Below are positions 1 to 9,243 of a stretch of 64,000 nucleotides of DNA, in pieces. The notes below the pieces were generated by a model. It was not told where the DNA came from, did not search any database, and worked only from the letters and a program-made list of their open reading frames with translations. The position numbers and the translations under genes were made by a program. Each line of letters begins with the position of its first letter. Within the stretch, counting starts at the first letter, position 1. Source of the DNA: DATFVJ01 sp963851085 (GTDB lineage: Bacteria; Actinomycetota; Actinomycetes; Streptosporangiales; Streptosporangiaceae). Where the stretch lies: contig CAWKNX010000024.1 in the NCBI GenBank assembly GCA_963851085.1, forward strand, positions 62,001 to 126,000, given 5' to 3'.

Positions 1-123
1 GGTGACTGCGTCCACGCCCTCCTCACGCAGCGCATCGCAGACGCGATGCCCGGACCGCAGCGATACCTCACGCTCGTGCGAGAGGCCTCCTGCGAGCACC
101 AGAACGTGGCCTAGGTCGGTCAT
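1..123 (-). CDS. D-alanine--D-alanine ligase-like protein, N-terminal fragment
   Basis: Reading leftward from an ATG at 123, 41 codons remain open to the window edge. They encode a start of the type VLVLAGGLSHEREVSLRSG, the glycine-rich opening strand and ATP-grasp preATP motif of D-Ala-D-Ala ligases (family knowledge). A ribosome binding site GGAAGGA lies about 6 nt upstream of the ATG. The rest of the gene is outside the window. In streptomycetes a ligase-like gene sits between parB and the aminotransferase, which fits this position. With only 41 residues, substrate specificity cannot be judged; it may be a paralogue rather than the housekeeping Ddl. Confidence 0.75.
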   Translation of the reverse strand, partial: MTDLGHVLVLAGGLSHEREVSLRSGHRVCDALREEGVDAVT

Positions 124-194
124 TTCAGGGTCCTTCCATGGCAGTGAGCCGCCCGCGGTGCGGCGGCGACCGCCTTGCTTGTTGGTGACGCGGC

Positions 195-1505
195 TCAACC
201 GACCTCAGGTCCGGGTGTGTCCACCCCTACGGTCCCATGCGGGTGGCCGAAGCCGAACGTGTCCCGCAACTCGATTTCTGCCTCGATCACGCCGGCGAGC
301 CGGCGGACGCCCTCCCTGATCCGGTCCGGTTCCGGCAGACAGTAGGACAGCCGCAGGTGCTGTGTCCCCTGACCGTCAGCGTAGAACCCGGTGCCGGGCA
401 CGTAGGCCACCCGGGAGGAGACCGCACGTGGCAGCATCACCTTGCTGTCAATCCCGTCGGGGATTTTCAGCCAGACGTAGAAACCACCTGCCGGGCGGGT
501 CCATTCGCACCCGGTCGGCATGAGCGCCTTCAGCGCGCCAAGCATCGCATCCCTGCGCTGCATGTAGAGCTCACGGAAGATCTTGACCTGCTCGCGCCAC
601 GGCTGGGTGCACAGGTATTCACGGACGATCAACTGGGCGAGGCTCGACTGGCAGAGCACCGCGGACTCGGCCGCGAGCACGAGCTTTTCCCGTACGGCGG
701 GTGGCGCGAGCGCCCAGCCGACGCGCACGCCTGACGCGAATGTCTTGGAGAAGCTGCCGAGGTAAACGACCCCGTCTGGATCGTCCGCACGTAGTGCGCG
801 CAGCGGGTCACCTTCGAATCCCAGGAGCCCGTACGGATTGTCCTCCAGGACGAGCAGGTCGGCTGCGGCGCAGATGTCGAGGATGCGGTGGCGGCGCTCG
901 GCTGCGAGCGTGACGCCCGCCGGGTTGTGGAAGTTCGGCACCGTGTAGAGGAATTTGGCCCGCCGGCCCGCGGCGCCCAGGCGCGCGATCGCGCTGTCCA
1001 GTGCCTCGGGAATGAGCCCATGCTCATCCATCGGGACATGCACCACCTGTGCCTGGTAAGAGGCGAATGCCCCGAGCGCGCCGACGTAGGACGGTGCCTC
1101 CGCGAGCACGACGTCACCTGGGTCGACGAAGATGCGCGTTATCAGGTCGAGCGCCTGCTGTGAGCCGACGGTCACGACGACGTCGTCCGGATGTGCGTGC
1201 ACCCCTTCGAGCGCCATGACCTCGCAGATCTTCTCTCGCAGGTCCGGATCTCCGTGGGCCGGGCAGTACTGCAGCGCAACCGAGCCATGGTCCGCGATCA
1301 ACTGGCCCGCTATGCCGCTAATTACGTCAAGTGGCAGAGCAGATACATAAGGTGATCCACCGGCCAGGGAGACAATCTCCGGACGGGCGGCCACCGCGAA
1401 CAGGGCCCGGATCTCCGAGGCGACCATGCCGCGTGCGCGGGCCGCGTACCGATCGACATAAGGATCGATCCGCGACCCATGAGCATGCTGTGAATCCGTC
1501 CGCAC
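195..1505 (-). CDS. PLP-dependent aminotransferase, MocR/LysN-like fold type I
   Basis: 436-residue class I/II aminotransferase. The conserved NFHNPAG segment (about residue 191), the EDNPY aspartate that holds the pyridine nitrogen (about 222) and the Schiff-base lysine in GSFSKTFASG (about K254) are all present. The family transfers amino groups between amino acids and 2-oxo acids in the cytosol; the closest annotated relatives are 2-aminoadipate/valine-pyruvate-type enzymes, but the substrate cannot be read from sequence. There is no N-terminal GntR domain, so this is the enzyme-only form. I chose the GTG at 1505 because GGAGGAGA lies 4 nt upstream; an ATG 45 nt further out lacks a site. 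Confidence 0.88.
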   Translation of the reverse strand: MRTDSQHAHGSRIDPYVDRYAARARGMVASEIRALFAVAARPEIVSLAGGSPYVSALPLDVISGIAGQLIADHGSVALQYCPAHGDPDLREKICEVMALEGVHAHPDDVVVTVGSQQALDLITRIFVDPGDVVLAEAPSYVGALGAFASYQAQVVHVPMDEHGLIPEALDSAIARLGAAGRRAKFLYTVPNFHNPAGVTLAAERRHRILDICAAADLLVLEDNPYGLLGFEGDPLRALRADDPDGVVYLGSFSKTFASGVRVGWALAPPAVREKLVLAAESAVLCQSSLAQLIVREYLCTQPWREQVKIFRELYMQRRDAMLGALKALMPTGCEWTRPAGGFYVWLKIPDGIDSKVMLPRAVSSRVAYVPGTGFYADGQGTQHLRLSYCLPEPDRIREGVRRLAGVIEAEIELRDTFGFGHPHGTVGVDTPGPEVG

Positions 1506-1756
1506 GGTATCTCCTCCGGCTGTCGGCTGCACATACCCGGCGTCATGCACGGCTGGCCAGGAGCCAGGTCTAAGAGCCTACGTGGCGGGTAGGACCTGAC
1601 CCGTCGATTTTTTATTACATCAGCTACGATGCCACCACGGCACTTCCGGCCGGGCATCTCCCGGCCTGCCGTGCTCGCGGCGGCAGGGAGCCGCCACACC
1701 TAAGCAAATCTGCCAGCAAGGCCGCCAGCTAGGCCGATAGCCATCGGGGGATCCGG

Positions 1757-2374
1757 GTGTCCCGCCGCCTCGCCAATATCACGTTGGACAATCTCGATGA
1801 CCTGCCACGCAGGTGCCGTAAGTGTGTCTTCTGGGAACTTGACCCGGTCAGCCGCGCCCGCGCCGATGAGGCGGGCGGTCCGGAACTGGAGAAGGAGTCC
1901 TGGATATCCTCGACGTTGCTCGAGTGGGGCAGCTGCGGAAAGATCATCTACGTGGATGGCGTGCCCGCGGGCTACGTGCTCTACGCGCCGCCCCTGTATG
2001 TGCCGCGCTCGGTCGCCTTTCCGACCAGCCCGGTGAGTGCGGACGCCGTCCTGCTCATGACAGCGCACGTCCTGGACGAATTCGCGGGTGGCGGCCTCGG
2101 CCGGGTGCTCGTGCAGACGGTGGCCAAGGACCTGACCAGGCGCGGCGTCAAGGCTATCGAGGCGTTCGGCGACCTCAAGTGGGTTCAGCCCGCCTGCGTG
2201 CTGCCAGCCGACTACCTGCTCGCGGTGGGCTTCAAGACGGTCCGGCCGCATCTGCGCTATCCCCGGCTGCGGCTGGAGCTGAGAACCGCACTTTCCTGGC
2301 GGGAGGACGTCGAGGTCGCACTCGAACGGCTACTGCGTAACATGACGCCTGAGCGAGCCCTGCGCCCCATCTGA
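1757..2374 (+). CDS. GNAT-family N-acetyltransferase
   Basis: 205-residue protein with a GNAT-like core: a substrate-side segment with CVFWELDP near residue 25, a central strand, and a DEFAGGGLGRVLVQ segment near residue 115 that matches the acetyl-CoA pyrophosphate-binding loop (Q/RxxGxG/A). The family moves an acetyl group from acetyl-CoA to an amine; the acceptor is unknown. It starts at GTG with GGGGGATCC just upstream. It is divergent from the aminotransferase across a 251-bp gap that probably holds both promoters. A GNAT gene at this place beside trxA is also found in streptomycetes (recalled synteny). Confidence 0.8.
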   Translation: MSRRLANITLDNLDDLPRRCRKCVFWELDPVSRARADEAGGPELEKESWISSTLLEWGSCGKIIYVDGVPAGYVLYAPPLYVPRSVAFPTSPVSADAVLLMTAHVLDEFAGGGLGRVLVQTVAKDLTRRGVKAIEAFGDLKWVQPACVLPADYLLAVGFKTVRPHLRYPRLRLELRTALSWREDVEVALERLLRNMTPERALRPI

Positions 2375-2468
2375 CCGGCAGTGGCCGCATTGGTCACCGC
2401 CTGCCAGAAGGGGCACGGCGCGCCAGCGGGGCAGGGGCGCAGGGATCGCGGCGCCCGCGGCCGCGGGA

Positions 2469-2792
2469 TCAGAGGTACGCGGAAAGCTCGCGCAGCAACG
2501 CGGCCTTCGGCTTAGCGCCCACGATCTGCTTGACCACCTCGCCGCCAGAGAAAACGCCCAGCGTCGGAATGGCCAGAATCCCATATCGCTGCGCGACTTC
2601 GGGGTTCTCGTCGATGTTGAGCTTGACGATATCGATCTTGTCGCCATGCTCCTGGGCGATCTCTTCGAGAACGGGAGCGACCATGCGGCACGGACCGCAC
2701 CACTCGGCCCAGTAGTCGACGACCACGGGCTTGTCGCTCTTGAGAACGTCGACCGCGAAACTAGCGTCAGTGACAGTCTTGGTGGCGCCCAA
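2469..2792 (-). CDS. trxA: thioredoxin
   Basis: 107-residue cytosolic thioredoxin with the redox-active WCGPC at about residues 31-35 and the cis-proline in AIPT near residue 75. It reduces protein disulfides and is recycled by the thioredoxin reductase encoded next to it. The start is a TTG at 2792, with AAGGAG about 11 nt upstream; there is no ATG in frame near it, so the rare start looks genuine. It lies downstream of trxB with a gap of about 100 bp on the same strand. In many actinobacteria trxBA follows sigM and its anti-sigma factor and is part of the disulfide-stress response; that link is inferred here. Confidence 0.97.
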   Translation of the reverse strand: MGATKTVTDASFAVDVLKSDKPVVVDYWAEWCGPCRMVAPVLEEIAQEHGDKIDIVKLNIDENPEVAQRYGILAIPTLGVFSGGEVVKQIVGAKPKAALLRELSAYL

Positions 2793-2896
2793 CTTCGTTC
2801 TTCTCCTTATCCGTGTCCCAGACGGCTGGCGCGCGTCGCGTCAGCCGTCGTCGCTTACTTGCCGTGGCGATAGCCACCACGGCCCGCTTCTGCTGG

Positions 2897-3829
2897 TCAG
2901 TCTTCCTGGCTCGCCAGGAAACGCTCGGCGTCGAGGGCGGCCGCACATCCCGTGCCCGCCGCGGTGACGGCCTGGCGGTAGGTCCGGTCCACCACGTCGC
3001 CGCAGGCGAACACGCCGGTGATGGCGGTGCGGGTCGTGGGATTCTCGACCTTCAGGTATCCGTCCGGATCGGTCTTCAGCTGACCGGAGAACAGCTCGGA
3101 GCGAGGGTCGTGGCCGATCGCCACGAACAGCCCGCCGAGTTCTACCACGCTCTCGTCGCCGGTCTTGGTATCGCGGATGCGTGCACCGGTGATCCGGTCC
3201 TCCCCGAGCACCTCGAGGACTTGACTGTTCCACAGGAAGCGGATCTTCGGGTTGGCGAGAGCGCGGTCTTGCATGATCTTGGAAGCACGCAGGGCGTCGC
3301 GCCGGTGGATCAGGATGACGCTGTTCGCGAACCGGGTAAGGAATATCGCTTCCTCGAGCGCCGAGTCCCCACCGCCGACCACCGCGATGTCCTTGCCGCG
3401 GAAGAAGAATCCGTCGCAGGTCGCGCACGAGGACACTCCGTGGCCGACCAGCCGCTTCTCGCCAGGGACATCGAGCTCACGGTGTTTCGAGCCGGTAGCG
3501 ATGATCACCGAAGTCGCAAGATACGTCTCACCGGACGCGGTGACCACCTTGGGGTCGGAGCGCAGATCAACGTCAGTGACATCGTCCGCGACGAGCTCGG
3601 CACCGAACCTCTCGGCCTGCTTGCGCATGGAGTCCATCAGGTCCGGGCCAAGTACCCCATCGGGGAACCCGGGATAGTTCTCCACGTCCGTGGTGGTCAT
3701 CAGCGCACCACCCGCCGTCACCGAGCCCTCGAACACCAACGGCTTCAGGTCCGCGCGCGCAGCGTACAGGGCTGCCGAATACCCGGCCGGCCCAGAACCG
3801 ATGATGATCACGTTGCGCACGTCACTCAC
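2897..3829 (-). CDS. trxB: thioredoxin-disulfide reductase
   Basis: 310-residue FAD- and NADPH-dependent reductase. The FAD-binding GSGPAGYSAA is at residues about 11-20, the active-site pair CATC at about 137-140, the NADPH-binding GGGDSALEEA near 157 and the C-terminal GVFACGDV FAD motif near 275. It transfers electrons from NADPH to thioredoxin. I placed the start at the GTG at 3829, which gives the usual MSDVRNVII-type N-terminus; the open frame extends 19 codons further upstream without family resemblance. It lies downstream of the anti-sigma factor gene on the same strand with a gap of about 118 bp. Confidence 0.95.
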   Translation of the reverse strand: MSDVRNVIIIGSGPAGYSAALYAARADLKPLVFEGSVTAGGALMTTTDVENYPGFPDGVLGPDLMDSMRKQAERFGAELVADDVTDVDLRSDPKVVTASGETYLATSVIIATGSKHRELDVPGEKRLVGHGVSSCATCDGFFFRGKDIAVVGGGDSALEEAIFLTRFANSVILIHRRDALRASKIMQDRALANPKIRFLWNSQVLEVLGEDRITGARIRDTKTGDESVVELGGLFVAIGHDPRSELFSGQLKTDPDGYLKVENPTTRTAITGVFACGDVVDRTYRQAVTAAGTGCAAALDAERFLASQED

Positions 3830-3947
3830 GCCCGCACCTGCCTCTTTCTCTGCCGTCAGGGGAAACCGCCGCGGCATCCCGATCAACCGATCCTAGGGCC
3901 CGTTGATTCCCCGGAGCCCGCGAAGCGAGGCGGCAGTTGACGGGGCG

Positions 3948-4949
3948 TCAGAAGCCGGACGCCGTGACGAGATCAGCGGCGGCGGCCGAGCAGCCGGGGC
4001 CCACGACCCACACGTGGCCACCCGCGCCGCCACTGGCCGGAGCGATGATCACCATGGCCTGGCGGCCCTGGTAGGTGGCCATGTCGACGATCCGGCCGCG
4101 CTGGCTGCCCGTGACACGCTGCAGGCACCCGGCGAGTGAAGAACTTATCCCTGACGGTTGCACGGGGGTGTCGCCGGCCTTGCCAGGTGGCTGGACCCTC
4201 GCGGCGTTTTCGCTGGCCACCGCGGCAGCCTGCGCTTGCAACTGGCCGTGCTGATAGGCGGTGCCACTGTGCACCACCAAAACGGCCTCTGTCGCGGCGC
4301 CGGAAGCCTGCGGCGCGTACATCGGCCTGCGCGGCGATACCGCGGCGCCTGTTTTGCTGCCTGCCGCAGTGGAGTGGCTGGGTGAGGTGCGCGTGAGCGA
4401 GTGCAGAAGCAGGTAACCGCCGCCGGCGAGCAGGCATACCGATGCGGCCGCCGCCAGCGGCCGCAAGGCACTCGCCATCAGCCCGCCACCCGAGCGCCGG
4501 TGGCCCGCCCGCTCACGTCCGGCCGGGCCGCTCAGCGCTTCTTCGCGGCCCGCAGGCGCACGTCCCGCGGGTTCGCGGCGTGCCTGCGAGCGCCCGGCGA
4601 GGCTGGCTGCTGACCGGTCGCGGCGGCGGGTCCCTTGCTTGTGCTCGCCTTGCTTGTGCTCGCCGGGGGCGCTGCCGGTCGTGGCCGTGATTCCTGACGC
4701 GTGCTCGTTAGCTGTCTGCGCGGCGGCGACCTCGGCTGCGAGCACGGCGTCGAGCCGCTGCACCAGCCCCGGCGGAAGCGGAGGCGGAGGTGCCTGCGCC
4801 AGGCGCGCCGTGACCTCCTCAAGTGCCGCCTGCCGCTGTGCGCACGTGGCGCATCCGGAAAGGTGGCGCCCGACACGGTCGCCGTCTGCCGCAGCGAGCA
4901 ACCCTTCGCGGAAGGCGGCGATGAGCTCCAGGTCAGCGTGCTCGTTCAT
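3948..4949 (-). CDS. zinc-finger anti-sigma factor, membrane-anchored (SigM partner)
   Basis: 333 residues. The N-terminus has an anti-sigma zinc-finger motif HLSGCATC (H29, C33, C36), which in this class binds the ECF sigma factor. A low-complexity linker follows, then one membrane segment near residues 160-180 (LAAAASVCLLAGGGYLLLHSL), then an extracytoplasmic region of about 150 residues rich in Ala, Gly and Val. The ATG overlaps the sigM stop codon (TGA at 4946-4948), so the two are translationally coupled. The expected role is to hold SigM inactive until an envelope or redox signal arrives. The outer domain is much longer than that of mycobacterial RsmA and has no recognised fold. Confidence 0.85.
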   Translation of the reverse strand: MNEHADLELIAAFREGLLAAADGDRVGRHLSGCATCAQRQAALEEVTARLAQAPPPPLPPGLVQRLDAVLAAEVAAAQTANEHASGITATTGSAPGEHKQGEHKQGTRRRDRSAASLAGRSQARREPAGRAPAGREEALSGPAGRERAGHRRSGGGLMASALRPLAAAASVCLLAGGGYLLLHSLTRTSPSHSTAAGSKTGAAVSPRRPMYAPQASGAATEAVLVVHSGTAYQHGQLQAQAAAVASENAARVQPPGKAGDTPVQPSGISSSLAGCLQRVTGSQRGRIVDMATYQGRQAMVIIAPASGGAGGHVWVVGPGCSAAAADLVTASGF

Positions 4950-5641
4950 ACTCTTTCGCCACCTCCCTCCAAGGGCTGGCCGATGGGATCTTCCAGGCGC
5001 TGGTCAAGCGCATGCCTGGCGTGGCTGCCGCGATCTCCCTGTGAAGGTGAGACGTCGCCCGGACCTGGGCGGTTCCGTAGATGAGCCAGGTATGGAGCCA
5101 GCCGGGCCCGCCCTCGCGCGCAGCGGCTCTTGATTGTGCCAACGGAGACGTCGAGCAGGTCGGCCGCGACCTGGACCGGATATCCGAGCATGTCCACGAG
5201 CACGAGCGCTGCTCGCTGCTCGTAGGGCAGCATCTGAAGTGCCGCGTCCACGTCGAGTATCGCGTCATGGTCGGAGACGGGGTCGGTGACCAGCACCCCA
5301 CCGCGCACGAGCGCGTCCAGGCTCTGCTCATCGCCGGCAGGCACGGTTGGCCTGGCCGCGCGGCGGCGGATCCGGTCCAGGCACGCGTTCACGACGATGC
5401 GGTGCAGCCAGGTGGTAACCGCCGAGTCGCCGCGAAAGGATCCGGCGCGGCGGAAAGCCGAGATCATCGCCTCTTGCAGGGCATCGGCGGCTTCCTCGGT
5501 GTCTGCGAGCGTGCGGAGCGCCACCGCCCACAGCCTTTCCCTGTGCCGCGAGAAAAGCACACCGAACGCCTCGTGGTCGCCCTGGACATGCCGCCGCAGC
5601 AGTTCGGCATCCGAGGGCTGCGCCTCGCCGTCTCCGGCCAC
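4946..5641 (-). CDS. sigM: ECF RNA polymerase sigma factor SigM-like
   Basis: 231-residue ECF sigma factor. Region 2 runs about residues 25-95 (FGVLFSRHRERLWAVA ... TWLHRIVVNACLDRIRR) and binds core polymerase and the -10 element. Region 4 is at about 145-200, with a helix-turn-helix VAADLLDVSVGTIKSRCARG for the -35 element. It overlaps the downstream anti-sigma gene by 4 nt. It is 10 nt downstream of the pseudokinase gene on the same strand, so the murJ-side genes and this pair may be co-transcribed. SigM in streptomycetes and mycobacteria acts in oxidative or envelope stress; the equivalence rests on gene order. Confidence 0.92.
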   Translation of the reverse strand: MAGDGEAQPSDAELLRRHVQGDHEAFGVLFSRHRERLWAVALRTLADTEEAADALQEAMISAFRRAGSFRGDSAVTTWLHRIVVNACLDRIRRRAARPTVPAGDEQSLDALVRGGVLVTDPVSDHDAILDVDAALQMLPYEQRAALVLVDMLGYPVQVAADLLDVSVGTIKSRCARGRARLAPYLAHLRNRPGPGDVSPSQGDRGSHARHALDQRLEDPIGQPLEGGGERV

Positions 5642-5651
5642 GCCGATCCCG

Positions 5652-7277
5652 TCAGCCTGAGCCGCGGACGACGATGTTGAAGATCTCGGCCTCGAAGTTG
5701 GTCTTCGGGCCCTGCGGCTCTGGCGGCAGTCTGGTGAACCAGATCAGCACATACCGGCCCGTGGCGGTGCCGGTGGCGTGGAACGTGTAGTCATTTCCGC
5801 CAATGTCGTTTGCCCCCGCCACGGTGGTGAAGTTGGCGAGCGCGCCTGGCGAGATCGCGTTGCTGTTGCCGATCATGATCTGGACGTCGGCGCCCGCCGT
5901 GGGGCCGAACGTAACCTCGACGGTGCTGAGCTTGACGGCCTTGCCCATGTCCAGGATCAGGCCGGTGCCCTTCTTCAGCCCGCCGAAGACCGGGTTGTTC
6001 TCATAGAACAGGGTGTGCCACGCGGTCCGCGGGTTGCCGTCGATGGCATGCGGTGCCTCGCCGTCATTCTCGTTCTGGTCTTGACCGGTGGTGTCGTATA
6101 TGTCGAAGCCGTGCGCGCTCAGCGGCGCGAGCACCGCGACGCCCGAAGTGCTCGGCCTCGCCGAACTGGTGCCGGACGGCTTTGCGGTGCCGCCGAGGTT
6201 ACGGCTCAGCGTCCAGGCGCCGACCCCGATCGCCGCCGCGACGAGCACGGCAACGACGCCGACCAGTGCCTTGCTGATGCCGGGACGGTCACGCATGGGC
6301 GGGCCCATGGGCGGGCCCATGGGCGGGCGCATGGGCGGGGCGGTCCTCGACCCGCCGCCCGCCCCGATCGCCTGGGTATCGGCCGGGGATTGAGGTGACG
6401 TGCCAGGATCGGCCGGCCTGCGCGCGGCCGGGCGGGCACGGGTCCCGCGACCCCCTGATGAGCGGACCACGGGGGAAACAGGCGCGAGTGGCAGCGGGGG
6501 CGGCGTGAGCGGTGTCGCCGGTGCGACCTGGGCCAATGCGTCCGCGAGTGCCGCCGGGCTGGTGAGCGGCGGCCGCCCGCGCCATGGACGGCCGGAAAGC
6601 GCGAGTGAGGTGACGGTGTCAATGCCGGCGGGGACGCCCGCTCGGACCTGGCGCGGAGTGCAGAGCTCGCCATCCACGTACGGCGCGGGCGGCAGGTAGA
6701 CGGCGTCCTCGCCCGGCCAGTGGGCGGTGAGCGCGGCGTACAGCAGACGGCCAAGACCTTGGGTATCGGCGACGGCAGGATCGTCGGCGTGCGCGCCGTA
6801 CATGGCAGCCTCGACCCCCAGCCCGGTGATCTTGATGCCGCCACCGGCGGTCCATCGAAGCGAGCGGGGCGTCAGGCACAGGTGCGCCAGGCCGGCCGCA
6901 TGCGCAGCGGCGAGCGCCTGCGCCGCCTCGGCGATGAGCGCGGCAGCGCGTGCGGGTTCCAGCGGTCCCGGGGCAAGCAGATCATCGAGCGAGTCTCCGC
7001 TGACCCATTCGAGTACCACGTACGCCCGGTCACCGACATCTTCGACGTCGAAAACCTGCGCGAGCCGTGAGTCCGTCATCCTGCTCGCCGCACGCGCGGC
7101 CGTCACGACGTGATGGACGCGCGGGAAACCAGGCGCGAACGTCAGTACGGCCACCGGCCGCGCGAGCGTCTCGTCGATGGCTTTCCACAGCGTTGAGCCA
7201 GCCGTATCACTGACCCGGTCCTCGAGCCTGTAACGGCCGGCGAGGCGGGTTCCCGGTTCGGAAATGAACGTGCTCAT
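5652..7277 (-). CDS. membrane pseudokinase with C-terminal extracellular discoidin-like domain (MurJ partner)
   Basis: 541 residues. The N-terminal 260 residues have a Ser/Thr kinase fold (RYRLEDRV start, VVLEWVSGDSLDDLL hinge), but catalysis should be lost: the ATP-binding lysine is absent (RPVAVLTF), the HRDLKxxN loop reads HLCLTPRSL, and DFG reads TGLG. A Pro-rich linker with MGPPMGPPM repeats and one membrane helix (near 345-365) lead to an outer domain resembling F5/8-type C folds (HAIDGNPRTAWHT). In mycobacteria the same pseudokinase and outer domain are fused to MviN/MurJ and recruit FhaA; here they form a separate gene beside murJ. It likely regulates lipid II flipping or scaffolds the divisome. 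Confidence 0.85.
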   Translation of the reverse strand: MSTFISEPGTRLAGRYRLEDRVSDTAGSTLWKAIDETLARPVAVLTFAPGFPRVHHVVTAARAASRMTDSRLAQVFDVEDVGDRAYVVLEWVSGDSLDDLLAPGPLEPARAAALIAEAAQALAAAHAAGLAHLCLTPRSLRWTAGGGIKITGLGVEAAMYGAHADDPAVADTQGLGRLLYAALTAHWPGEDAVYLPPAPYVDGELCTPRQVRAGVPAGIDTVTSLALSGRPWRGRPPLTSPAALADALAQVAPATPLTPPPLPLAPVSPVVRSSGGRGTRARPAARRPADPGTSPQSPADTQAIGAGGGSRTAPPMRPPMGPPMGPPMRDRPGISKALVGVVAVLVAAAIGVGAWTLSRNLGGTAKPSGTSSARPSTSGVAVLAPLSAHGFDIYDTTGQDQNENDGEAPHAIDGNPRTAWHTLFYENNPVFGGLKKGTGLILDMGKAVKLSTVEVTFGPTAGADVQIMIGNSNAISPGALANFTTVAGANDIGGNDYTFHATGTATGRYVLIWFTRLPPEPQGPKTNFEAEIFNIVVRGSG

Positions 7278-7383
7278 GCAGATGCCGTCAAGAGCGGCCT
7301 AGGCCCTCGACCCTCCTTCCCTGCCCCCTGAGACGGTCGCCGGGGACGTCGGAGACCAACATTGTGCTGCACCCATGCTAAGC

Positions 7384-7410
7384 CGGGCCCCCCGCTGCGC
7401 GGGGGGCCCG
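7384..7410. terminator. GC-rich hairpin between murJ and the pseudokinase gene
   Basis: Perfect inverted repeat: arms of 11-12 bp (GGGCCCCCCGC and its complement) around a TGC loop. It lies 46 nt after the murJ stop and 107 nt before the pseudokinase start, both read leftward. No T-run follows, which is common in actinobacterial terminators. It probably ends or attenuates murJ transcription. Confidence 0.6.
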
Positions 7411-7455
7411 ACTGGCCGCTCGCGCAAACCGTTATACGCGAGAATGCCGATTCTC

Positions 7456-9243
7456 TCATTCTGGCTGGTGGCGGCCACCGCGGAAGCGGGCAGTGATCGC
7501 AGCGGCCAGATCGGTTAGTTCGCTGACCCCGAGCGCACGCGCGAACAGCAGGTACATCAGCAGCGCTCCGCCGCCACCGAGCGCCGCGGTGAGGAACCCG
7601 TTCACCGGGCCCGGAGGAAATACCACGCCCACGGCCATCGTGATGGCGATCGCGAAGATCACCGCGGGGAGTGCGGCCAGCAGTGTCCTGACCAGAGTCC
7701 ACGCGATTCGCTTGCCGTCGAGCCCGCCGGTGCGTCCCCGCAGGATCCGCCAGGCGATAGCGGTTCCCGCCACGTTCGCCACGCCGAAGGCGGCCGCGAG
7801 GCCGGCGGTGATCTGGCCGACGGGCAGGAAAGCCCACGCCGCCACGTTCACCGCGATGTTCACCGCCATCACCGCGAGTCCGATGAAGGCTGTCGTCCTG
7901 CTGTCGTGCATCGCGTAGAAGACCCGCAGCAGCAGCTGGAACAGCATGTAGGGCACGAGGCCGAGCGAGAAGACAGCGAACACCTCGCCGACAAAGGTCG
8001 CGTCGGGAACCGTCGTGCTGCCGTGCCCGAGCAGCAGGATGGCCAGCGGCGGCGCGAGCACCGCGAGCACGACGGCGGCCGGCACCGTGATGACCGATGC
8101 CAGCCGCACGCCGACCGAGAAGTCCTGCCGGACAAGCACGTACCTTGCGTCGGCCGCGTGCGCGCTCATCCGCGGTAGCAGGGCGGTGATCACTGAGATG
8201 CCGACGATCGCATAGGGCATCTGGAACAGCTGCCAGGCGTACTGGTAGGCGCTGAAACCGGCGCCGTAACCGACCTTCGCCGCGTTCGCGCGCACGAACG
8301 CGTCGTTGGCGAGGTTCTGGGTGACGAGCAGCCCGACCTGCGTGGTGACGACGTAGCCGAACATCCATCCGGCCATCCGCCCGATCTCGGTTACCTCGCC
8401 GCGGCTCAAGCCGAGCTGCGGCCGCCAGCGGAATCCGACCCGCCGCAACGCCGGGATCATGGCCGCGGCCTGTGCCACGATGCCGATGGTGGTGCCGATG
8501 CCGAGCAGTCGCACCTCACCCGGTGTGATGTTCGCCACGGTAACGCCCCGGCCGGCCGTCAGCATGTAAGCGACGACGACGACGATCACCACGATGTTGT
8601 TCACGACCGGTGTCCACATCGGCGCGGCGAAGCGCCCGCGTGCGTTCAAGATCGCGCCCGCGAGCGCGCAGATCCCGTAGAAGAAGATCTGCGGGATGAA
8701 GAACCTGGCGAACGTCACCATGAGCGCGCGTTCCGGGCCGTGCACGGCCGACGCGTAGATCGAGACAAGAACCGGGGCGCCCAGTGTCGCCACAACCGTG
8801 ATCACTGCGAGAGTGATCGTCACCAGGGTGAACATCCGCTGGTCGTACCCGCGCCCGCCGTCTGCGTCCCGCTTGGCCGCGGTGACGAGCAGCGGCACGA
8901 AGACGCTGGTGAGGATGCCGCCGAGGAGCAGGTCGAAGACGGCGTTGGGGAATGTGTTGGCGTTGTTGTAGGCCTCGGCTACGGCGAGAGTGCCGAGTGC
9001 GTACACGATCACCGCGGTCCGGACAAACCCCGTCAGCCGTGAGACGAGCGTGCCGGCCGCCATCACGCCGCTCGCGCGGACCAGGCCCTCGGTTCCACCA
9101 GGGGGCGTGCCAGCTCCGCCGGGAGGCTCTTCCACCGGCCCGTTCGCCGGCCGGAAGGGCGGGCGCTGTGGCGGGAGTAGGTCCTCCCGGATCTTACTGC
9201 CGGGCGTCTGGCTGGGCCTTGCCTCGCGCATCGGCGAGTTCAT
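7456..9243 (-). CDS. murJ: lipid II flippase MurJ (MviN)
   Basis: 595-residue MOP-superfamily membrane protein with about 14 predicted helices. The first follows a Pro-rich cytosolic N-terminus of about 60 residues, in GVMAAGTLVSRLTGFVRTAV, a typical MurJ opening. It moves the peptidoglycan precursor lipid II to the outer face of the membrane. The ATG at 9243 has GGAGG 6 nt upstream and starts inside the end of the upstream DUF6049 gene (50-nt overlap); the open frame reaches further out but without a better start. The pseudokinase domain fused to this protein in mycobacteria is encoded separately just downstream. Confidence 0.93.
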   Translation of the reverse strand: MNSPMREARPSQTPGSKIREDLLPPQRPPFRPANGPVEEPPGGAGTPPGGTEGLVRASGVMAAGTLVSRLTGFVRTAVIVYALGTLAVAEAYNNANTFPNAVFDLLLGGILTSVFVPLLVTAAKRDADGGRGYDQRMFTLVTITLAVITVVATLGAPVLVSIYASAVHGPERALMVTFARFFIPQIFFYGICALAGAILNARGRFAAPMWTPVVNNIVVIVVVVAYMLTAGRGVTVANITPGEVRLLGIGTTIGIVAQAAAMIPALRRVGFRWRPQLGLSRGEVTEIGRMAGWMFGYVVTTQVGLLVTQNLANDAFVRANAAKVGYGAGFSAYQYAWQLFQMPYAIVGISVITALLPRMSAHAADARYVLVRQDFSVGVRLASVITVPAAVVLAVLAPPLAILLLGHGSTTVPDATFVGEVFAVFSLGLVPYMLFQLLLRVFYAMHDSRTTAFIGLAVMAVNIAVNVAAWAFLPVGQITAGLAAAFGVANVAGTAIAWRILRGRTGGLDGKRIAWTLVRTLLAALPAVIFAIAITMAVGVVFPPGPVNGFLTAALGGGGALLMYLLFARALGVSELTDLAAAITARFRGGRHQPE

